Below are positions 1 to 9,227 of a stretch of DNA of 64,000 nt, in pieces (within the stretch, counting starts at the first letter, position 1; every line of letters starts with the position of its first letter). The notes beneath the pieces are model-generated. The model saw only the letters and a list, made by a program, of their open reading frames with translations, was not told where the DNA came from and ran no database searches. The translations under genes and the position numbers were made by a program. Origin of the DNA: Arthrobacter methylotrophus (GTDB lineage Bacteria > Actinomycetota > Actinomycetes > Actinomycetales > Micrococcaceae); the NCBI RefSeq assembly GCF_039539965.1, contig NZ_BAABED010000001.1:2356001-2420000 (forward strand), in the 5' to 3' direction.

Positions 1-1
1 G

Positions 2-601
2 TTCGGCCAGAACGACATGGTGCTGGACAACTGGGGCGCCGTGGAGAACTGGACCGCCAAGGCCAAAGTCACCTCGCACGGTCCCAGCGGAATCGGTTTC
101 GTCAACTTCGGCGACATCGGCGTGCTCACCGTGGAGGCGCCCATTGAGACCACGGGGCTGGGTGCCCGCGGATTCAACGTCTACGACGGCTCTCTGCGCG
201 AGGCCGTGTTCGACTCGATCACCACGCATGGAGACGGTTCCGTGGGCGTACAGGTCAGCCGCGAGCTGCCAAAACTGACCATCAAGGGCAGTCTGACCAC
301 CTCCGGAGGCGCCGGCGAAAGCCTGGTCAAAGGCGTCCTGATGCCGTTGGCGGCCATCGCACTCAGTGTCAAAGCTACCGGGCACATCGGCGTCGTGGAC
401 GTCGGGGCGGACATCTCCACCGACGGCGACGGGCTGGCCACCGTGGACCTGGAGGGACCAGTCGGAACGTTGACGGTCGGTGGGAAGATCATCGCCAATG
501 GCGCCGGCGCATGGGCTGTGCGGATTGCCGGGGTGGAGGGTCCCAGTCTGGACGGCCTGACTCTCGAAGCGCCCAACGGCCAAGCCCTGGCCACCCAGTA
601 A
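2..601 (+). CDS. C-terminal part of a repetitive surface-type protein (5' end outside window)
   Basis: The frame is open to the left edge, so the ATG at 17 is probably internal and the gene begins upstream. The visible 200 residues are Gly/Val/Thr rich with short alternating beta-strand-like stretches (for example GDIGVLTVEAPIETTG, VGTLTVGGKIIANG) recurring about every 20-25 residues, as in beta-helix or autotransporter-like passenger proteins. No transmembrane or sorting motif is visible at the C-terminus, which ends in NGQALATQ. I do not recognise the family. An extracellular solenoid role is inference from composition only. Confidence 0.6.
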   Translation, partial: FGQNDMVLDNWGAVENWTAKAKVTSHGPSGIGFVNFGDIGVLTVEAPIETTGLGARGFNVYDGSLREAVFDSITTHGDGSVGVQVSRELPKLTIKGSLTTSGGAGESLVKGVLMPLAAIALSVKATGHIGVVDVGADISTDGDGLATVDLEGPVGTLTVGGKIIANGAGAWAVRIAGVEGPSLDGLTLEAPNGQALATQ

Positions 602-760
602 AGTCCGGAGCTATGCCTCGGCCCTATTTTCAGTCCGGCCGTCTGTTGGCCGGCGGGATTCCAGTTGTTACTCCCCCGGTTCGCTTCAGGGGGCTATGCT
701 GGCTTTGCCAGTTGCGCCCGCTCGCCCAGGCGTCCCGGACTGCACCAGAGAGAGGTACCC

Positions 761-1999
761 ATGAACGATCATGAAACAATCCTGGCGGGCCTTGACGCCG
801 AGCTCGACTGGATTCGGGATACCTACTTGGATCTCCATCGGCACCCGGAGCTCAGCCTAGAGGAGCACCGAACCTCGAAACTCGTCGAGGAAAAACTCGG
901 CGCGTTCGGCTATGCCGTGACCCGGGTCGGAGGCACCGGCGTCGTAGGCGTCCTCGAGAACGGTGACGGCCCGGCAGTCCTTGCCCGTGCGGACATGGAC
1001 GCCCTACCCGTCAAAGAGTCCACCGGCCTGCCGTACTCCTCCGAGGTGGACGGCGTGATGCATGCCTGCGGGCACGACGTCCACGTCGCCGCGCTGCTCG
1101 GTGCCGCCAAGCTCATGGCCGACGGGCGCGGAGCCTGGTCCGGGACGTACATCGCTCTGTTCCAGCCCGCCGAGGAGGTGGGTGCCGGTTCCAAGGCAAT
1201 GCTCGACGACGGGCTCATGACCCGCGTGCCGCGGCCCGACGTGGCGTTCGCCCAACATGTTATGCCGATCCCGGCGGGGACGGTCGCCACCACGGCCGGC
1301 CCGGTTCTCTCGGCCGGAGACTCGCTCAAGATCACGGTGCACGGGAAGGGCGCACACGGCTCGATGCCGCACATGTCCGTGGACCCTGTGGTGCTGGCGG
1401 CCTCAATCGTGCTCAGGCTGCAGACCGTGGTGTCGCGCGAAACCAAGCCCGGCAACTTCGCAGTCGTCACGGTAGGAGCGATCAACGCCGGCGCCACGTC
1501 GAACATCATCCCGGACCGCGCCACCCTCCTGCTGAACATCCGCACGTATGACACCCAGATCCGGGCCAACGTCCTGGCTGCCATCGAGCGGATCGTGAAG
1601 GGCGAGTGCGTCACTGCCGGATCACCCCGGGAGCCGGAATTCGAGTATTACGACCAGTTCCCGCTGACCAGCAACGACGCCGCCGTCACGGAGAAAGTCA
1701 CTGCCGCCTTCACATCCCGCTTCGGGGCGGACGCCGTGCTCCACGCCTCACCGCAAACAGCGTCCGAGGACTTCAGTCGCATCCCAGACGCCTTCGACGT
1801 CCCCTACACGTTCTGGCTCCTGGGCGGCGTGGACCCGGAAACGTACCGGGCCGCCGTCGAACGCGGGACCGTTGCCCAGGACATCCCCGCCAACCACTCC
1901 CCGCTCTTCGCCCCCGTGATCGATCCGACCCTGGGTCTGGGTGTCCAAGCCCATGTCACCGCGGCACTTTCATACCTCTCCGAGGACGCGTCAGGCTAG
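761..1999 (+). CDS. M20-family metallopeptidase / amidohydrolase
   Basis: A 412-residue member of the M20 amidohydrolase group (hippurate hydrolase or N-acyl-L-amino-acid amidohydrolase type), a cytoplasmic enzyme that hydrolyses the amide bond of N-acyl amino acids with a dinuclear metal site. Visible signatures: DLHRHPELS near the N-terminus, ARADMDALPV, MHACGHDVH with metal-binding Cys-Gly-His-Asp, FQPAEEVGAGS with the catalytic Glu pair, and a dimerisation lid starting at GKGAHGSMPH. The ATG at 761 follows an AGAGAGG ribosome site; an upstream in-frame ATG at 665 would add a proline/arginine-rich tail atypical of the family. The end overlaps by 4 bp with the convergent regulator. Substrate unknown. 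Confidence 0.9.
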   Translation: MNDHETILAGLDAELDWIRDTYLDLHRHPELSLEEHRTSKLVEEKLGAFGYAVTRVGGTGVVGVLENGDGPAVLARADMDALPVKESTGLPYSSEVDGVMHACGHDVHVAALLGAAKLMADGRGAWSGTYIALFQPAEEVGAGSKAMLDDGLMTRVPRPDVAFAQHVMPIPAGTVATTAGPVLSAGDSLKITVHGKGAHGSMPHMSVDPVVLAASIVLRLQTVVSRETKPGNFAVVTVGAINAGATSNIIPDRATLLLNIRTYDTQIRANVLAAIERIVKGECVTAGSPREPEFEYYDQFPLTSNDAAVTEKVTAAFTSRFGADAVLHASPQTASEDFSRIPDAFDVPYTFWLLGGVDPETYRAAVERGTVAQDIPANHSPLFAPVIDPTLGLGVQAHVTAALSYLSEDASG

Positions 2000-2778
2000 G
2001 CGGGCGCGTACATCACCAAGTGCAGTTCGGGCGCGTCCGAGGGAACGAGCCGGTGCTGCTCAAAGACCAGCCTCCCGGCCACTGGATGCAGGAACACCCG
2101 TTGCCGGGAGGCGAAGCGCTCCACGCCGTGGTCTGCCCAGAGCTGGGCGAACTCCGGGCTGGCCTGCGCCAGTCTTGAGATGAGCGCCGTGTGGGCCGCC
2201 GAACCGAGCCGCGCCCCTGCTTCGGCCCTGAATTCAGCCACGAAATGGCTTGAGGTCTCTTCCCAGTCCGGGAGCATCTCGCGCAGGTGGGGGTCGGTGA
2301 AGATGAGCCAAAGGAGGTTCCTGTCGGCCGCGTCAACAGCCGCGATACGTGAGTACAGCTCGGCGTAAGCGCTGTTCCAGGCCGCGATCCCCCAGTCGGG
2401 GGCAACGGCAAAGGCCGGGAAGTCCAAGGAGTCGAGCAGACGTTGCACGTGGGCCGGGGCTTCCTCGATGACCGCCACCTCGGCGAGGGGAACGGAAGCG
2501 TAACCGCCCAGTGCCAGCAGATACGACTGCTCGGCGCCCGTCAGGCGAAGCACCCGCGCGATCGCCTCGAGAACCTGGCGGGAGGCATTGATCTCCCTCC
2601 CCTGTTCCAGCCACGTGTACCACGTGACGCTCACCGCGGCGAAGGATGCCACTTCCTCTCGACGCAATCCCTGCGTGCGGTTGCGCCCGATGGGCGGCAG
2701 CCCCAGCTCCGCTCGTGCCAGTCCCCCGCGCCGGTCGCGCAGGAATTGGCCCAGCTCCCGCCGTCGCTCATCACTCAT
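1996..2778 (-). CDS. MmyB-like helix-turn-helix transcriptional regulator
   Basis: 260 residues. The N-terminal 75 residues form an XRE-type helix-turn-helix with the actinobacterial signature [20 protein letters not shown] followed by [10 protein letters not shown]. Residues from about 105 to 250 match the MmyB-like ligand-binding (PAS-like) domain, with [17 protein letters not shown] and [15 protein letters not shown]. Such proteins usually control an adjacent, often divergent gene. Here the divergent neighbour is ilvD, 77 bp away, and the convergent neighbour is the M20 hydrolase. The ligand and target are not deducible; control of ilvD is a possibility from position only. Confidence 0.88.
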   Translation of the reverse strand: MSDERRRELGQFLRDRRGGLARAELGLPPIGRNRTQGLRREEVASFAAVSVTWYTWLEQGREINASRQVLEAIARVLRLTGAEQSYLLALGGYASVPLAEVAVIEEAPAHVQRLLDSLDFPAFAVAPDWGIAAWNSAYAELYSRIAAVDAADRNLLWLIFTDPHLREMLPDWEETSSHFVAEFRAEAGARLGSAAHTALISRLAQASPEFAQLWADHGVERFASRQRVFLHPVAGRLVFEQHRLVPSDAPELHLVMYAPA

Positions 2779-2855
2779 CCCAAAAATCTAGCACTCCCAC
2801 TACTAGTAGCAGCACCGTCTTCCCCTCTTGGCTCTTCCACTGGTTGACTGCCTGC

Positions 2856-4724
2856 ATGCCTCCTCTACGCTCACGAACTGTCACACACGGCCGCAACATG
2901 GTCGGCGCACGCGCCTTGCTCCGCGCCGCTGGCGTCAACGGTTCCGACTTCGGAAAGCCGATCATCGCCGTCGCGAACAGCTTCACCGAATTCGTTCCCG
3001 GACATACGCATCTCCAACCGGTGGGCCGCATTGTCTCCGACGCCATCATTGAGGCTGGCGGCATCCCGCGCGAGTTCAACACCATCGCCGTCGACGACGG
3101 CATCGCCATGGGCCACGGAGGCATGCTGTACTCGCTGCCTTCCCGCGAGCTGATCGCCGATTCGGTCGAGTACATGGTGAACGCCCATTGCGCCGACGCC
3201 CTGATCTGCATCTCGAACTGCGACAAGATCACTCCCGGCATGCTGATGGCCGCACTGCGCCTCAACATCCCCACCGTCTTTGTCAGCGGAGGCCCCATGG
3301 AGGGCGGCACCGCCGTCCTGGTCGACGGCACGGTCCGCAAGCGGCTGAACCTGATCTCCGCGATCGCGGACGCCGTGGACGAGAGCGTCTCGGATGCCGA
3401 TCTGCTCCGCCTTGAAGAGAACGCATGCCCGACGTGCGGTTCCTGTTCGGGCATGTTCACTGCCAACTCGATGAACTGCCTCACCGAAGCACTCGGCCTC
3501 TCGCTGCCGGGCAACGGCACCACGCTCGCTACCCACACCGCCCGCCGCGAGCTGTACCAGGACGCAGGCAAGGCCATTGTCGATATCACCAATGCCCACT
3601 ACTTCGACGACGACCTATCCGTTCTGCCACGGGCGATTGCCAGTCGCGCGGCCTTTGAGAATGCCATGACGATGGATATCGCCATGGGCGGCTCATCCAA
3701 CACCATCCTGCACTTGCTCGCCGCCGCCCAGGAAGCCGAACTAGACTTCACGCTCGAGGACATCGACGCCATCTCGCGCCGCACTCCGTGCCTGTCGAAG
3801 GTCGCCCCGAACGGCACTTACCTGATCGAAGACGTCCACCGCGCAGGCGGCATCCCGGCCATCCTGGGCGAACTGGACCGAGGCGGGATGCTCAACCACG
3901 ACGTTCGTTCCGTACACGGACCCGACCTCCGCTCCTGGCTGGACGCTTGGGATATCCGAGGTGGCAAGGCCAGCGACGAGGCCCTTGAACTGTTCCACGC
4001 GGCCCCTGGCTGTGTCCGCTCCGCCACGGCCTTCTCCCAATCGGAGCGCTGGGACACCCTGGACACCGACAACGAGAACGGGTGTGTCCGCTCGATCGAC
4101 AATGCGCACACCTTGGAGGGCGGGCTGGCCGTACTCCGCGGCAACATCTCGCTCGATGGCTGCGTAGTGAAGACCGCAGGCGTCGACGAATCGATCTTCC
4201 GATTCTCCGGCCCCGCTGTGGTCTTCGAATCACAGGACGACGCAGTCGAGGCCATCCTCAACAAGCAGATCGTCGCAGGCGACGTGGTGGTCATTCGCTA
4301 CGAAGGTCCCCGCGGCGGCCCGGGCATGCAGGAAATGCTCTACCCGACGTCATTCCTCAAGGGACTCGGACTTGGCGCGAAGTGCGCGCTCATCACTGAT
4401 GGCCGCTTCTCCGGCGGCACGTCAGGACTGTCGATCGGCCACGTCTCCCCCGAGGCTGCCGCGGGAGGAGCGATTGCGCTCGTGGAAAACGGCGACACGA
4501 TTTCCATCGACATTCCTGCCCGTTCCATCACAGTGGAGGTGTCCGACGACGAGCTCGGCCGCCGTCGCGCCCTGCTGGAAGCGACCACCGGGTACCAGCC
4601 AGCCAACCGCGAGCGGGCCGTATCCCAGGCACTGCGCGCCTACGCGGCCTTCGCGCTCTCGGCTGACAAAGGGGCCGTGCGTCACGTCCCGCTCGCACCC
4701 TTGCCGGTCGCCACCACCGCATAG
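2856..4724 (+). CDS. ilvD: Dihydroxy-acid dehydratase
   Basis: IlvD dehydrates 2,3-dihydroxy-isovalerate and -3-methylvalerate to the 2-keto acids in valine and isoleucine synthesis, using an Fe-S cluster in the cytoplasm. The 622-residue length and sequence fit the long E. coli-type form: [70 protein letters not shown] and the cluster segment [20 protein letters not shown]. The ATG at 2856 gives the usual [14 protein letters not shown] start. An upstream in-frame extension to 2646 overlaps the divergent regulator and is rejected. No clear Shine-Dalgarno precedes 2856. Confidence 0.96.
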   Translation: MPPLRSRTVTHGRNMVGARALLRAAGVNGSDFGKPIIAVANSFTEFVPGHTHLQPVGRIVSDAIIEAGGIPREFNTIAVDDGIAMGHGGMLYSLPSRELIADSVEYMVNAHCADALICISNCDKITPGMLMAALRLNIPTVFVSGGPMEGGTAVLVDGTVRKRLNLISAIADAVDESVSDADLLRLEENACPTCGSCSGMFTANSMNCLTEALGLSLPGNGTTLATHTARRELYQDAGKAIVDITNAHYFDDDLSVLPRAIASRAAFENAMTMDIAMGGSSNTILHLLAAAQEAELDFTLEDIDAISRRTPCLSKVAPNGTYLIEDVHRAGGIPAILGELDRGGMLNHDVRSVHGPDLRSWLDAWDIRGGKASDEALELFHAAPGCVRSATAFSQSERWDTLDTDNENGCVRSIDNAHTLEGGLAVLRGNISLDGCVVKTAGVDESIFRFSGPAVVFESQDDAVEAILNKQIVAGDVVVIRYEGPRGGPGMQEMLYPTSFLKGLGLGAKCALITDGRFSGGTSGLSIGHVSPEAAAGGAIALVENGDTISIDIPARSITVEVSDDELGRRRALLEATTGYQPANRERAVSQALRAYAAFALSADKGAVRHVPLAPLPVATTA

Positions 4725-4870
4725 TCCCCCAGGCTCCGTCCACCCTGCGGTGGAAGTTTCCGATCAGTCGGCTAAAGGTGGGAATCATGCGGGGGTCCTG
4801 TCCGTTCTCTTCCATGAAGTCCTGCGTCGTAGGCGGGGACCGGAAACGATAGGAAGTTTGGGGACTGACC

Positions 4871-5284
4871 ATGACGTTGAACGAAACAATTGCCCGCCTT
4901 CGCGCCGGACACCTGATGGTCCGTGACGCACAGGAGTGGGACGAGCTTTCTACGAATCTGGGACTCGCTTACGACAGCAAAGACGATGAACTCATCGAAC
5001 AGCTGCGGCCCCCGTTCTTGCAATCTTGGCGGACGGTCACGAGATACGTCCTCCGGGACACACTCGACGCTGCAGGCATCGCCGTCGCCGACCCCAACCA
5101 TCCGTGGGGAATCGCAACGCTCACCGCCAACGGCATCAGCTGTGAACCGCTCCTCTGCCACGCCGACGAAACAGACACCGAAACGGGGGCCGCCGTCTAC
5201 GACGGCCCCCAACTGCTCACTTTCGCCGACACACTCACCAACTACACCGACTGCCTGACGCGCCTGTTCGACGGGCAAGACTGA
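4871..5284 (+). CDS. Hypothetical protein, 137 aa
   Basis: A soluble acidic protein starting MTLNETIARLRAGHLMVRDA, with a C-terminal region LLTFADTLTNYTDCLTRLF. It follows ilvD by about 150 bp and precedes arfB on the same strand. I do not recognise a family and see no catalytic motif, signal peptide or membrane segment. Codon use looks native to the surrounding genome. The start is supported by a purine-rich AGGAAG-GGGGA stretch upstream. Confidence 0.6.
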   Translation: MTLNETIARLRAGHLMVRDAQEWDELSTNLGLAYDSKDDELIEQLRPPFLQSWRTVTRYVLRDTLDAAGIAVADPNHPWGIATLTANGISCEPLLCHADETDTETGAAVYDGPQLLTFADTLTNYTDCLTRLFDGQD

Positions 5285-5366
5285 CCGCGTCCTTTCCCAA
5301 CGACTTGCGGACCACCCAGGCTGGTTCTCGGTACGCGTAGGCTCCAAATCGTGAAACGCTTGCAGC

Positions 5367-5789
5367 ATGGATCTCGAAGTGTCGCCCGCGCTCACGATTC
5401 CCACCTCGGAACTTAGCTGGCGGTTCTCCCGCTCGTCAGGGCCAGGCGGTCAACACGTCAACACATCGGACAGCCGCGCCGAACTCTCCTGGAATGTCGC
5501 CGATTCCGCAGCGCTTTCCGATAACCAGCGGCAGATGCTGGTCATCCGTCTTGGACCACGCCTCATAGCCGGGGTGATCACTGTGACCGCCTCCGAGCAG
5601 CGGTCACAGTTGCGCAATCGCGAGATCGCCCTGGCCAAGCTCTCACACCTCGTGGCTGTGGGGCTTGCTCCCGAAGCTGCTGCCCGACGGGCGACCAAAC
5701 CCACCCGGAACTCGAAACGTCGTCACCGACTGGCAAAGGAGCAGCGGGCGGCGACGAAACAACAACGAAAACGACCGTCCCCCGAGTAG
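5367..5789 (+). CDS. arfB: Alternative ribosome-rescue release factor
   Basis: A 140-residue class I release-factor-like protein of the ArfB/YaeJ/ICT1 type, which hydrolyses peptidyl-tRNA on ribosomes stalled without a stop codon. It carries the catalytic GGQ loop in RSSGPGGQHVNTSDSRAELS (about residues 25-44) and the basic C-terminal tail, rich in Arg and Lys (KPTRNSKRRHRLAKEQRAA), that probes the empty mRNA channel. It has no codon-recognition domain, as expected. It is on its own, 82 bp after the hypothetical gene. Confidence 0.93.
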   Translation: MDLEVSPALTIPTSELSWRFSRSSGPGGQHVNTSDSRAELSWNVADSAALSDNQRQMLVIRLGPRLIAGVITVTASEQRSQLRNREIALAKLSHLVAVGLAPEAAARRATKPTRNSKRRHRLAKEQRAATKQQRKRPSPE

Positions 5790-5860
5790 GCCTCCTGTCC
5801 GACCTTCTTTATGGGCAATTGAAGCCAGACCAGATTGATGCAAAATTCGCCAACTACCCG

Positions 5861-6446
5861 TCGACGATGCATTTATCCCCGTTGCCAGTACCCTGACCAC
5901 CGGCTTTCAGCCTTCAGTACTCGCCCTTGATCACGAAATAGGAGCCGCGGATAACTCCTGCCAGCTTCGATTTTTGGCGTGCGAACTTGAAACGTGATGC
6001 CAGTTCCTCCGGAATCTCCATGCCATCGGCGAGTTTGAATCCGACCGCCCGTTTCCCGCCGTCCTCGATGCTGTACATGACGTTGATCGACAGCCCCGAT
6101 TCGTAGAACACATAAGCCATCCGCAAACCGTCCACTTCGAAGGCGGTCGCTTCGAGCGGTCGTGAGCCGATGACGATGTCTCGCTCGTCCTTGAGGATCC
6201 GGCTCACCCGCTCGACCACCTCCGGAACCTCGCTCGCAGGGCTCACAGTGAACACGTGGCCGTACTTGTTCCGGTAGTAACGGCCCTCGTTGGCGCGCAA
6301 CCCGGCAAGCGCATGGGCAACGGGAGAAGACTCCAGACCGGCAGTGGACACGTTCTGGAAGTCAACAACGTACGGCATGCACCCTCCTGATTAGATGTGT
6401 TGGACCAACGATAACGTGCCTACGTGCTTCACAGGCGTCCGACTGC
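5861..6446. repeat. 586-bp duplicated block, copy A
   Basis: This block is repeated without visible indels at 38846..39431 with only a handful of substitutions. It contains the 154-codon minus-strand gene and its promoter region. Sequence on both sides differs between the copies. Confidence 0.9.
5914..6378 (-). CDS. Hypothetical protein, 154 aa (duplicated)
   Basis: Starts MPYVVDFQNVSTAGLESSPV and ends GVIRGSYFVIKGEY. A second copy at 38899..39363 differs by one residue that I can see (Ile versus Val in the YSxEDGGKR segment). The protein is soluble and mixed alpha/beta in appearance with no recognised catalytic motif. A GGAGGGTGC stretch before the ATG is a good ribosome site. It lies beside a Tn3-type transposase remnant here and beside IS3 and glycosyltransferase scraps at the second copy, so it is probably mobile-element cargo. 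Function unknown. Confidence 0.7.
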   Translation of the reverse strand: MPYVVDFQNVSTAGLESSPVAHALAGLRANEGRYYRNKYGHVFTVSPASEVPEVVERVSRILKDERDIVIGSRPLEATAFEVDGLRMAYVFYESGLSINVMYSIEDGGKRAVGFKLADGMEIPEELASRFKFARQKSKLAGVIRGSYFVIKGEY

Positions 6447-6540
6447 CCTTGTGTGTACAGCTGCATCGGCCCCCGGCAATTAGCTGCAAATGGGAATCAT
6501 GCCGGGGTCCCGTCCAGAAATCCTTACGTTCGGTCTTGTT

Positions 6541-6925
6541 CCCGTGAACTCGACTACGAGGCCCTGCACAAGCCCGTGGTACCCAAGCTGGAAGAACTCG
6601 TTGAGCCTGCCAACCCGGGCCGGATAAGAGATGCCGGATAAGAGATGAGGTACTGGACAAGTGGGGAACCCTCGACTCCCTCGAACTCCTTGAGGAAGCT
6701 GACTTCCTCGCGCTTCACCTCGATCGCGTCCTTCGCTACGATACCGGGGCCAAGGTCGAGGCGAACTACGTCGACACCACGGTGCCTCGACCGCGGGTTC
6801 CACCTTCACCGAGCTCCTGGGGTTCAAGCTCTTGCCCCGTTCGAAGAACATCGGCTCCATCCCTCTCTACCGGGCGGAGAGCAAGGTCAGCTTTTCGGAG
6901 ATTGCCCCGGCCCTGAGCCGGTTCA
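6541..6925 (+). pseudogene. Tn3-family transposase remnant with internal deletions
   Basis: Pieces of a tnpA closely related to the one at 15818 can be read in changing frames: LDYEALHKPVVPKLEELVEP, then DKWGTLDSLELLEEADFL, then YDTGAKVEANYVDT, then LLGFKLLPRSKNIGSIPLYR in a third frame. Relative to the intact gene, the segments between EALRKP and VPKLEK and between EADFL and LRHDT are missing. Nothing here can encode an active enzyme. It shows that an older Tn3-family copy once lay in this part of the genome. Confidence 0.82.
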
Positions 6926-7001
6926 TCAACGGGAACCCGTTACGCACCGGTCCTTTGTATTCCGCGGGTCGGCGGGGACTTCAACCTGCTTGGGTTGTTC
7001 T

Positions 7002-7199
7002 CTACCGGGTGAGCTGGGCGACAAAGGTGTAGGTGACCAGGATGGCCAGCATTACGACGAAAATCCGTAACGCCCACAGTGCTCTGCGGGTGCCGGGGCT
7101 CAGCTCGGCCGGGGCGACCGGGAGGGACTTTGCGGTGGACAGCTGGCCCGGTTCAAGAACCGCGGCCGGGTCCTCGCTGTGGTCCTTAAAGTGCTTCAT
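7002..7199 (-). CDS. Small single-pass membrane protein next to NRAMP transporter
   Basis: 65 residues with a charged N-terminal half and one C-terminal transmembrane segment (about residues 42-60, LRIFVVMLAILVTYTFVAQL). It lies 47 bp downstream of the NRAMP gene on the same strand, so the two are probably co-transcribed. Its layout (disordered, Pro-rich, then TARRA/TRRAL-like and one helix) resembles the C-terminal tail of the other NRAMP protein encoded at 9368..11029. It may be a detached tail subunit. That is inference. Confidence 0.65.
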   Translation of the reverse strand: MKHFKDHSEDPAAVLEPGQLSTAKSLPVAPAELSPGTRRALWALRIFVVMLAILVTYTFVAQLTR

Positions 7200-7246
7200 C
7201 GAGGTTCCTTGTCAGTTGCGGAGGATCCGCGGATCTGGGGTACGGG

Positions 7247-8638
7247 TTAGGCCGGGATGAGGTGGATGGTCTGGAGGAAGGAGATGATTCCGTAGGCGGC
7301 CGCACAGAGGGCAATGAAAACGATCACCAGGGTCCCGAGAATATTTGTCACGCGCCTGTTCGCCCATTTGCCCATCAGCTCACTGTCATTGGCCAGCATC
7401 ATCAGGAAGAGCAGCGTGACCGGCAGAAGGACGGTGGCCAGCACATTCGCGTTCAGTGCAATGGCCAGCAGCGGTGCACCAGGGATCAGGATTACTGCCG
7501 CCGAGATCAGGGCCGTAGTGACGTTGACCCCGTAGAAGAGCGCCGCGCCGCGGTGGGAGCTGTTGAAGCTGGCCGGGACCCCGATGCATTCCCCGGCGGC
7601 GTACGCGGTGCTGGCCGAGATGGTCAGGATCGCTACCGCCCCGGCTTCGATCAGGCCCAGGGCGAAGAGGGTGCCTACCGGTGTTCCCGCCACGGCGCTG
7701 AGAGCGGCGGGGAACCCTGCCCCGGCAAGGCCCTGGATAGCTTCGCCACCGTGGGTGAACAGTACCGCGCCGGCGATGAGGGCCGCGCAGCCAAAGACCG
7801 CGGCCAGTCCCGCCCCGACCGCCGTATCCAGACGGCCGTGTTTGAGGTCATGGTGGGTTATTCCTTTATCTGCGGAGGCGCTCTGCTGGAAGAAAATCAT
7901 CCAGGGTGTGACGGTCGCCCCGATGGTTGCGGTCAGTAGAAGGAGAAGCGTTGTGAGCCCGCCGGTGGGTAAGGGCGACCAAGTGGCGAACGCTTCGCCG
8001 ATGGCGCCCGGATCCGGGTGGACCATGATCGCAGCGACCAGGAACAGGCCGTTGAACATGGCCAGTCCCAAAACTATCCGCTCCCAGCGCCGGTACCGTC
8101 CCCCCGTCAGGGTGAGGACCACCAGAAGAACCCCCAAACCGGCAGCGACCGGCGCCCCCAGACCGAAGAATGCCAGACCGACACGGATGGCGACGAACTC
8201 GGAGACCAACGTAACCAGATTGGTGAGCACGAGGTCCACTGCTCCGAACCATCCCCAGAGACGGCCGTAGCGTTGCAGGACGAGTTCTCCGTACCCGCGG
8301 TGCGTCACGGCGCCGACCCGCATCGCCATTTCCTGGCAGATGTAGGCCATCGCGAAAAGGACAACGATGAAGGGCAGGAAGAACCCGGTGCCGTAGCTGG
8401 CCCCGTCCGCGGCATAGGAGACCATGCTCGGTCCGTCGTTTTCCCCCAGCATGGCCAGCAGCCCCGGACCGGTCAGCAACCACACCAGATGGTGCCGCTT
8501 ACCGGACCGCCGTGCCCGGCTGACCCGTGCCCGGTCAGAGGACCGGGCAACATCCTCCCGTGTCAGGGACGGACCGTTGGTATCCAAGACGGTCACCACC
8601 CGGCCCGGCGGACCGAAACGGGCCGGCAACGGACACAC
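7247..8638 (-). CDS. NRAMP-family divalent metal transporter
   Basis: About 460 residues with about 11 transmembrane helices of the NRAMP/SLC11 fold. The usual helix-1 DPGN motif is replaced by GENDGPSM, and the helix-6 MPH motif by TPWMIFFQQS. The same kind of change is known in NRAMP-related magnesium transporters (NRMT), so Mg2+ or another divalent ion is possible and classical Mn/Fe transport is less certain. The GTG at 8638 is the longest start; a GTG at VVTVLD about 14 codons further in is an alternative. Divergent to the M-box region, with a possible metal-regulator operator at 8705. The small membrane gene downstream is probably in the same operon. Confidence 0.85.
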   Translation of the reverse strand: MCPLPARFGPPGRVVTVLDTNGPSLTREDVARSSDRARVSRARRSGKRHHLVWLLTGPGLLAMLGENDGPSMVSYAADGASYGTGFFLPFIVVLFAMAYICQEMAMRVGAVTHRGYGELVLQRYGRLWGWFGAVDLVLTNLVTLVSEFVAIRVGLAFFGLGAPVAAGLGVLLVVLTLTGGRYRRWERIVLGLAMFNGLFLVAAIMVHPDPGAIGEAFATWSPLPTGGLTTLLLLLTATIGATVTPWMIFFQQSASADKGITHHDLKHGRLDTAVGAGLAAVFGCAALIAGAVLFTHGGEAIQGLAGAGFPAALSAVAGTPVGTLFALGLIEAGAVAILTISASTAYAAGECIGVPASFNSSHRGAALFYGVNVTTALISAAVILIPGAPLLAIALNANVLATVLLPVTLLFLMMLANDSELMGKWANRRVTNILGTLVIVFIALCAAAYGIISFLQTIHLIPA

Positions 8639-8704
8639 CCTGCCGCTGACCAGACACGGACCGCGGGATGCGACACCGCAAATAAGGGACTCCTCATACG
8701 AGAA

Positions 8705-8720
8705 TTATGGCATGCCTAAA
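8705..8720. promoter_or_regulatory. Possible DtxR/MntR-type operator
   Basis: TTATGGCATGCCTAAA is a near-perfect inverted repeat centred on GCATGC, about 70 bp upstream of the minus-strand NRAMP gene. Its form resembles actinobacterial DtxR/MntR operators. No such regulator gene is in the window, so the assignment is inference. Confidence 0.35.
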
Positions 8721-8941
8721 TATTTGGAACGCGGGAGAGGGCCCGCCGCGGTACCCACCCGGGCGATCGATGGCATGATGTCCGAGGCACGGCAGAGGGT
8801 GCACTTTTCTTGTCCGACGGGTGAATTCAGTCACATCGTCTAGACCCTGTGCGCGGCGAAAGGCATGTTTTTAAAGCACGGGACAAACGGGGAAAAGCCG
8901 TTTGTCAAGAGTTGGCCTGTGCTCTACCATCGGAGTGCAAG

Positions 8942-9112
8942 GTGCCGTTCGTTAGCTGAGGCTCCTTCGCGGAAACATGCCAGCGACCCCCAACGTCGAG
9001 AGACGCCCCGGGTCAGGACAGGCCGCCCCGGCATTAAGGGGTGGCCCCGATTGGCTCCCGGAACGCCGGGTTCACGCCGCGAAGTGCCAAAGGTCTTACG
9101 AGGAGGGGCAAC
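8942..9112 (+). ncRNA. M-box (ykoK) magnesium riboswitch
   Basis: The strand carries the conserved blocks of the M-box in order: CGTTAGCTGAGGCTCC, GCGGAAACATGCCAGCGACC, ACGTCGAGAGACGCC, and after a variable arm GAAGTGCCAAAGGTCTTACG. M-box RNAs bind several Mg2+ ions and shut down expression of Mg2+ importers. The downstream genes are an NRAMP-type transporter (9368) and a MgtE_N/CBS protein, which fits Mg2+ control. No U-run intrinsic terminator is visible after the aptamer; a leader ORF and a hairpin at 9210-9229 lie between it and the transporter. Confidence 0.85.
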
Positions 9113-9176
9113 CGCCGGGTGGGATGCCCGGCCTCCTCCCTGGTTGTGCAGAGCGCCGATTGGAGGTGGTCACCGT

Positions 9177-9227
9177 ATGAGTGATGATCATAAACGATCC
9201 AACGGTGCCGCCTCGGCGCGGCACTGA
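9177..9227 (+). CDS. 16-residue leader ORF between M-box and transporter
   Basis: Encodes MSDDHKRSNGAASARH and has a strong GGAGGTG ribosome site 8 nt before its ATG, better than that of many real genes in the window. The last codons form a hairpin (GTGCCGC / GCGGCAC, 6-nt loop) that overlaps the stop. The position suggests translation-coupled or Rho-type control of the transporter gene. Function is inference. Confidence 0.45.
   Translation: MSDDHKRSNGAASARH

Noticed and set aside
2779..2855. T-box or branched-chain attenuator before ilvD
   Set aside because: The gap to the divergent regulator is only 77 bp, with no leader peptide rich in Ile/Val/Leu and no T-box consensus.
8018..8719. 233-codon plus-strand frame opposite the first NRAMP gene
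   Set aside because: Same reason: the minus-strand frame has clear membrane helices and family motifs, this one has none.
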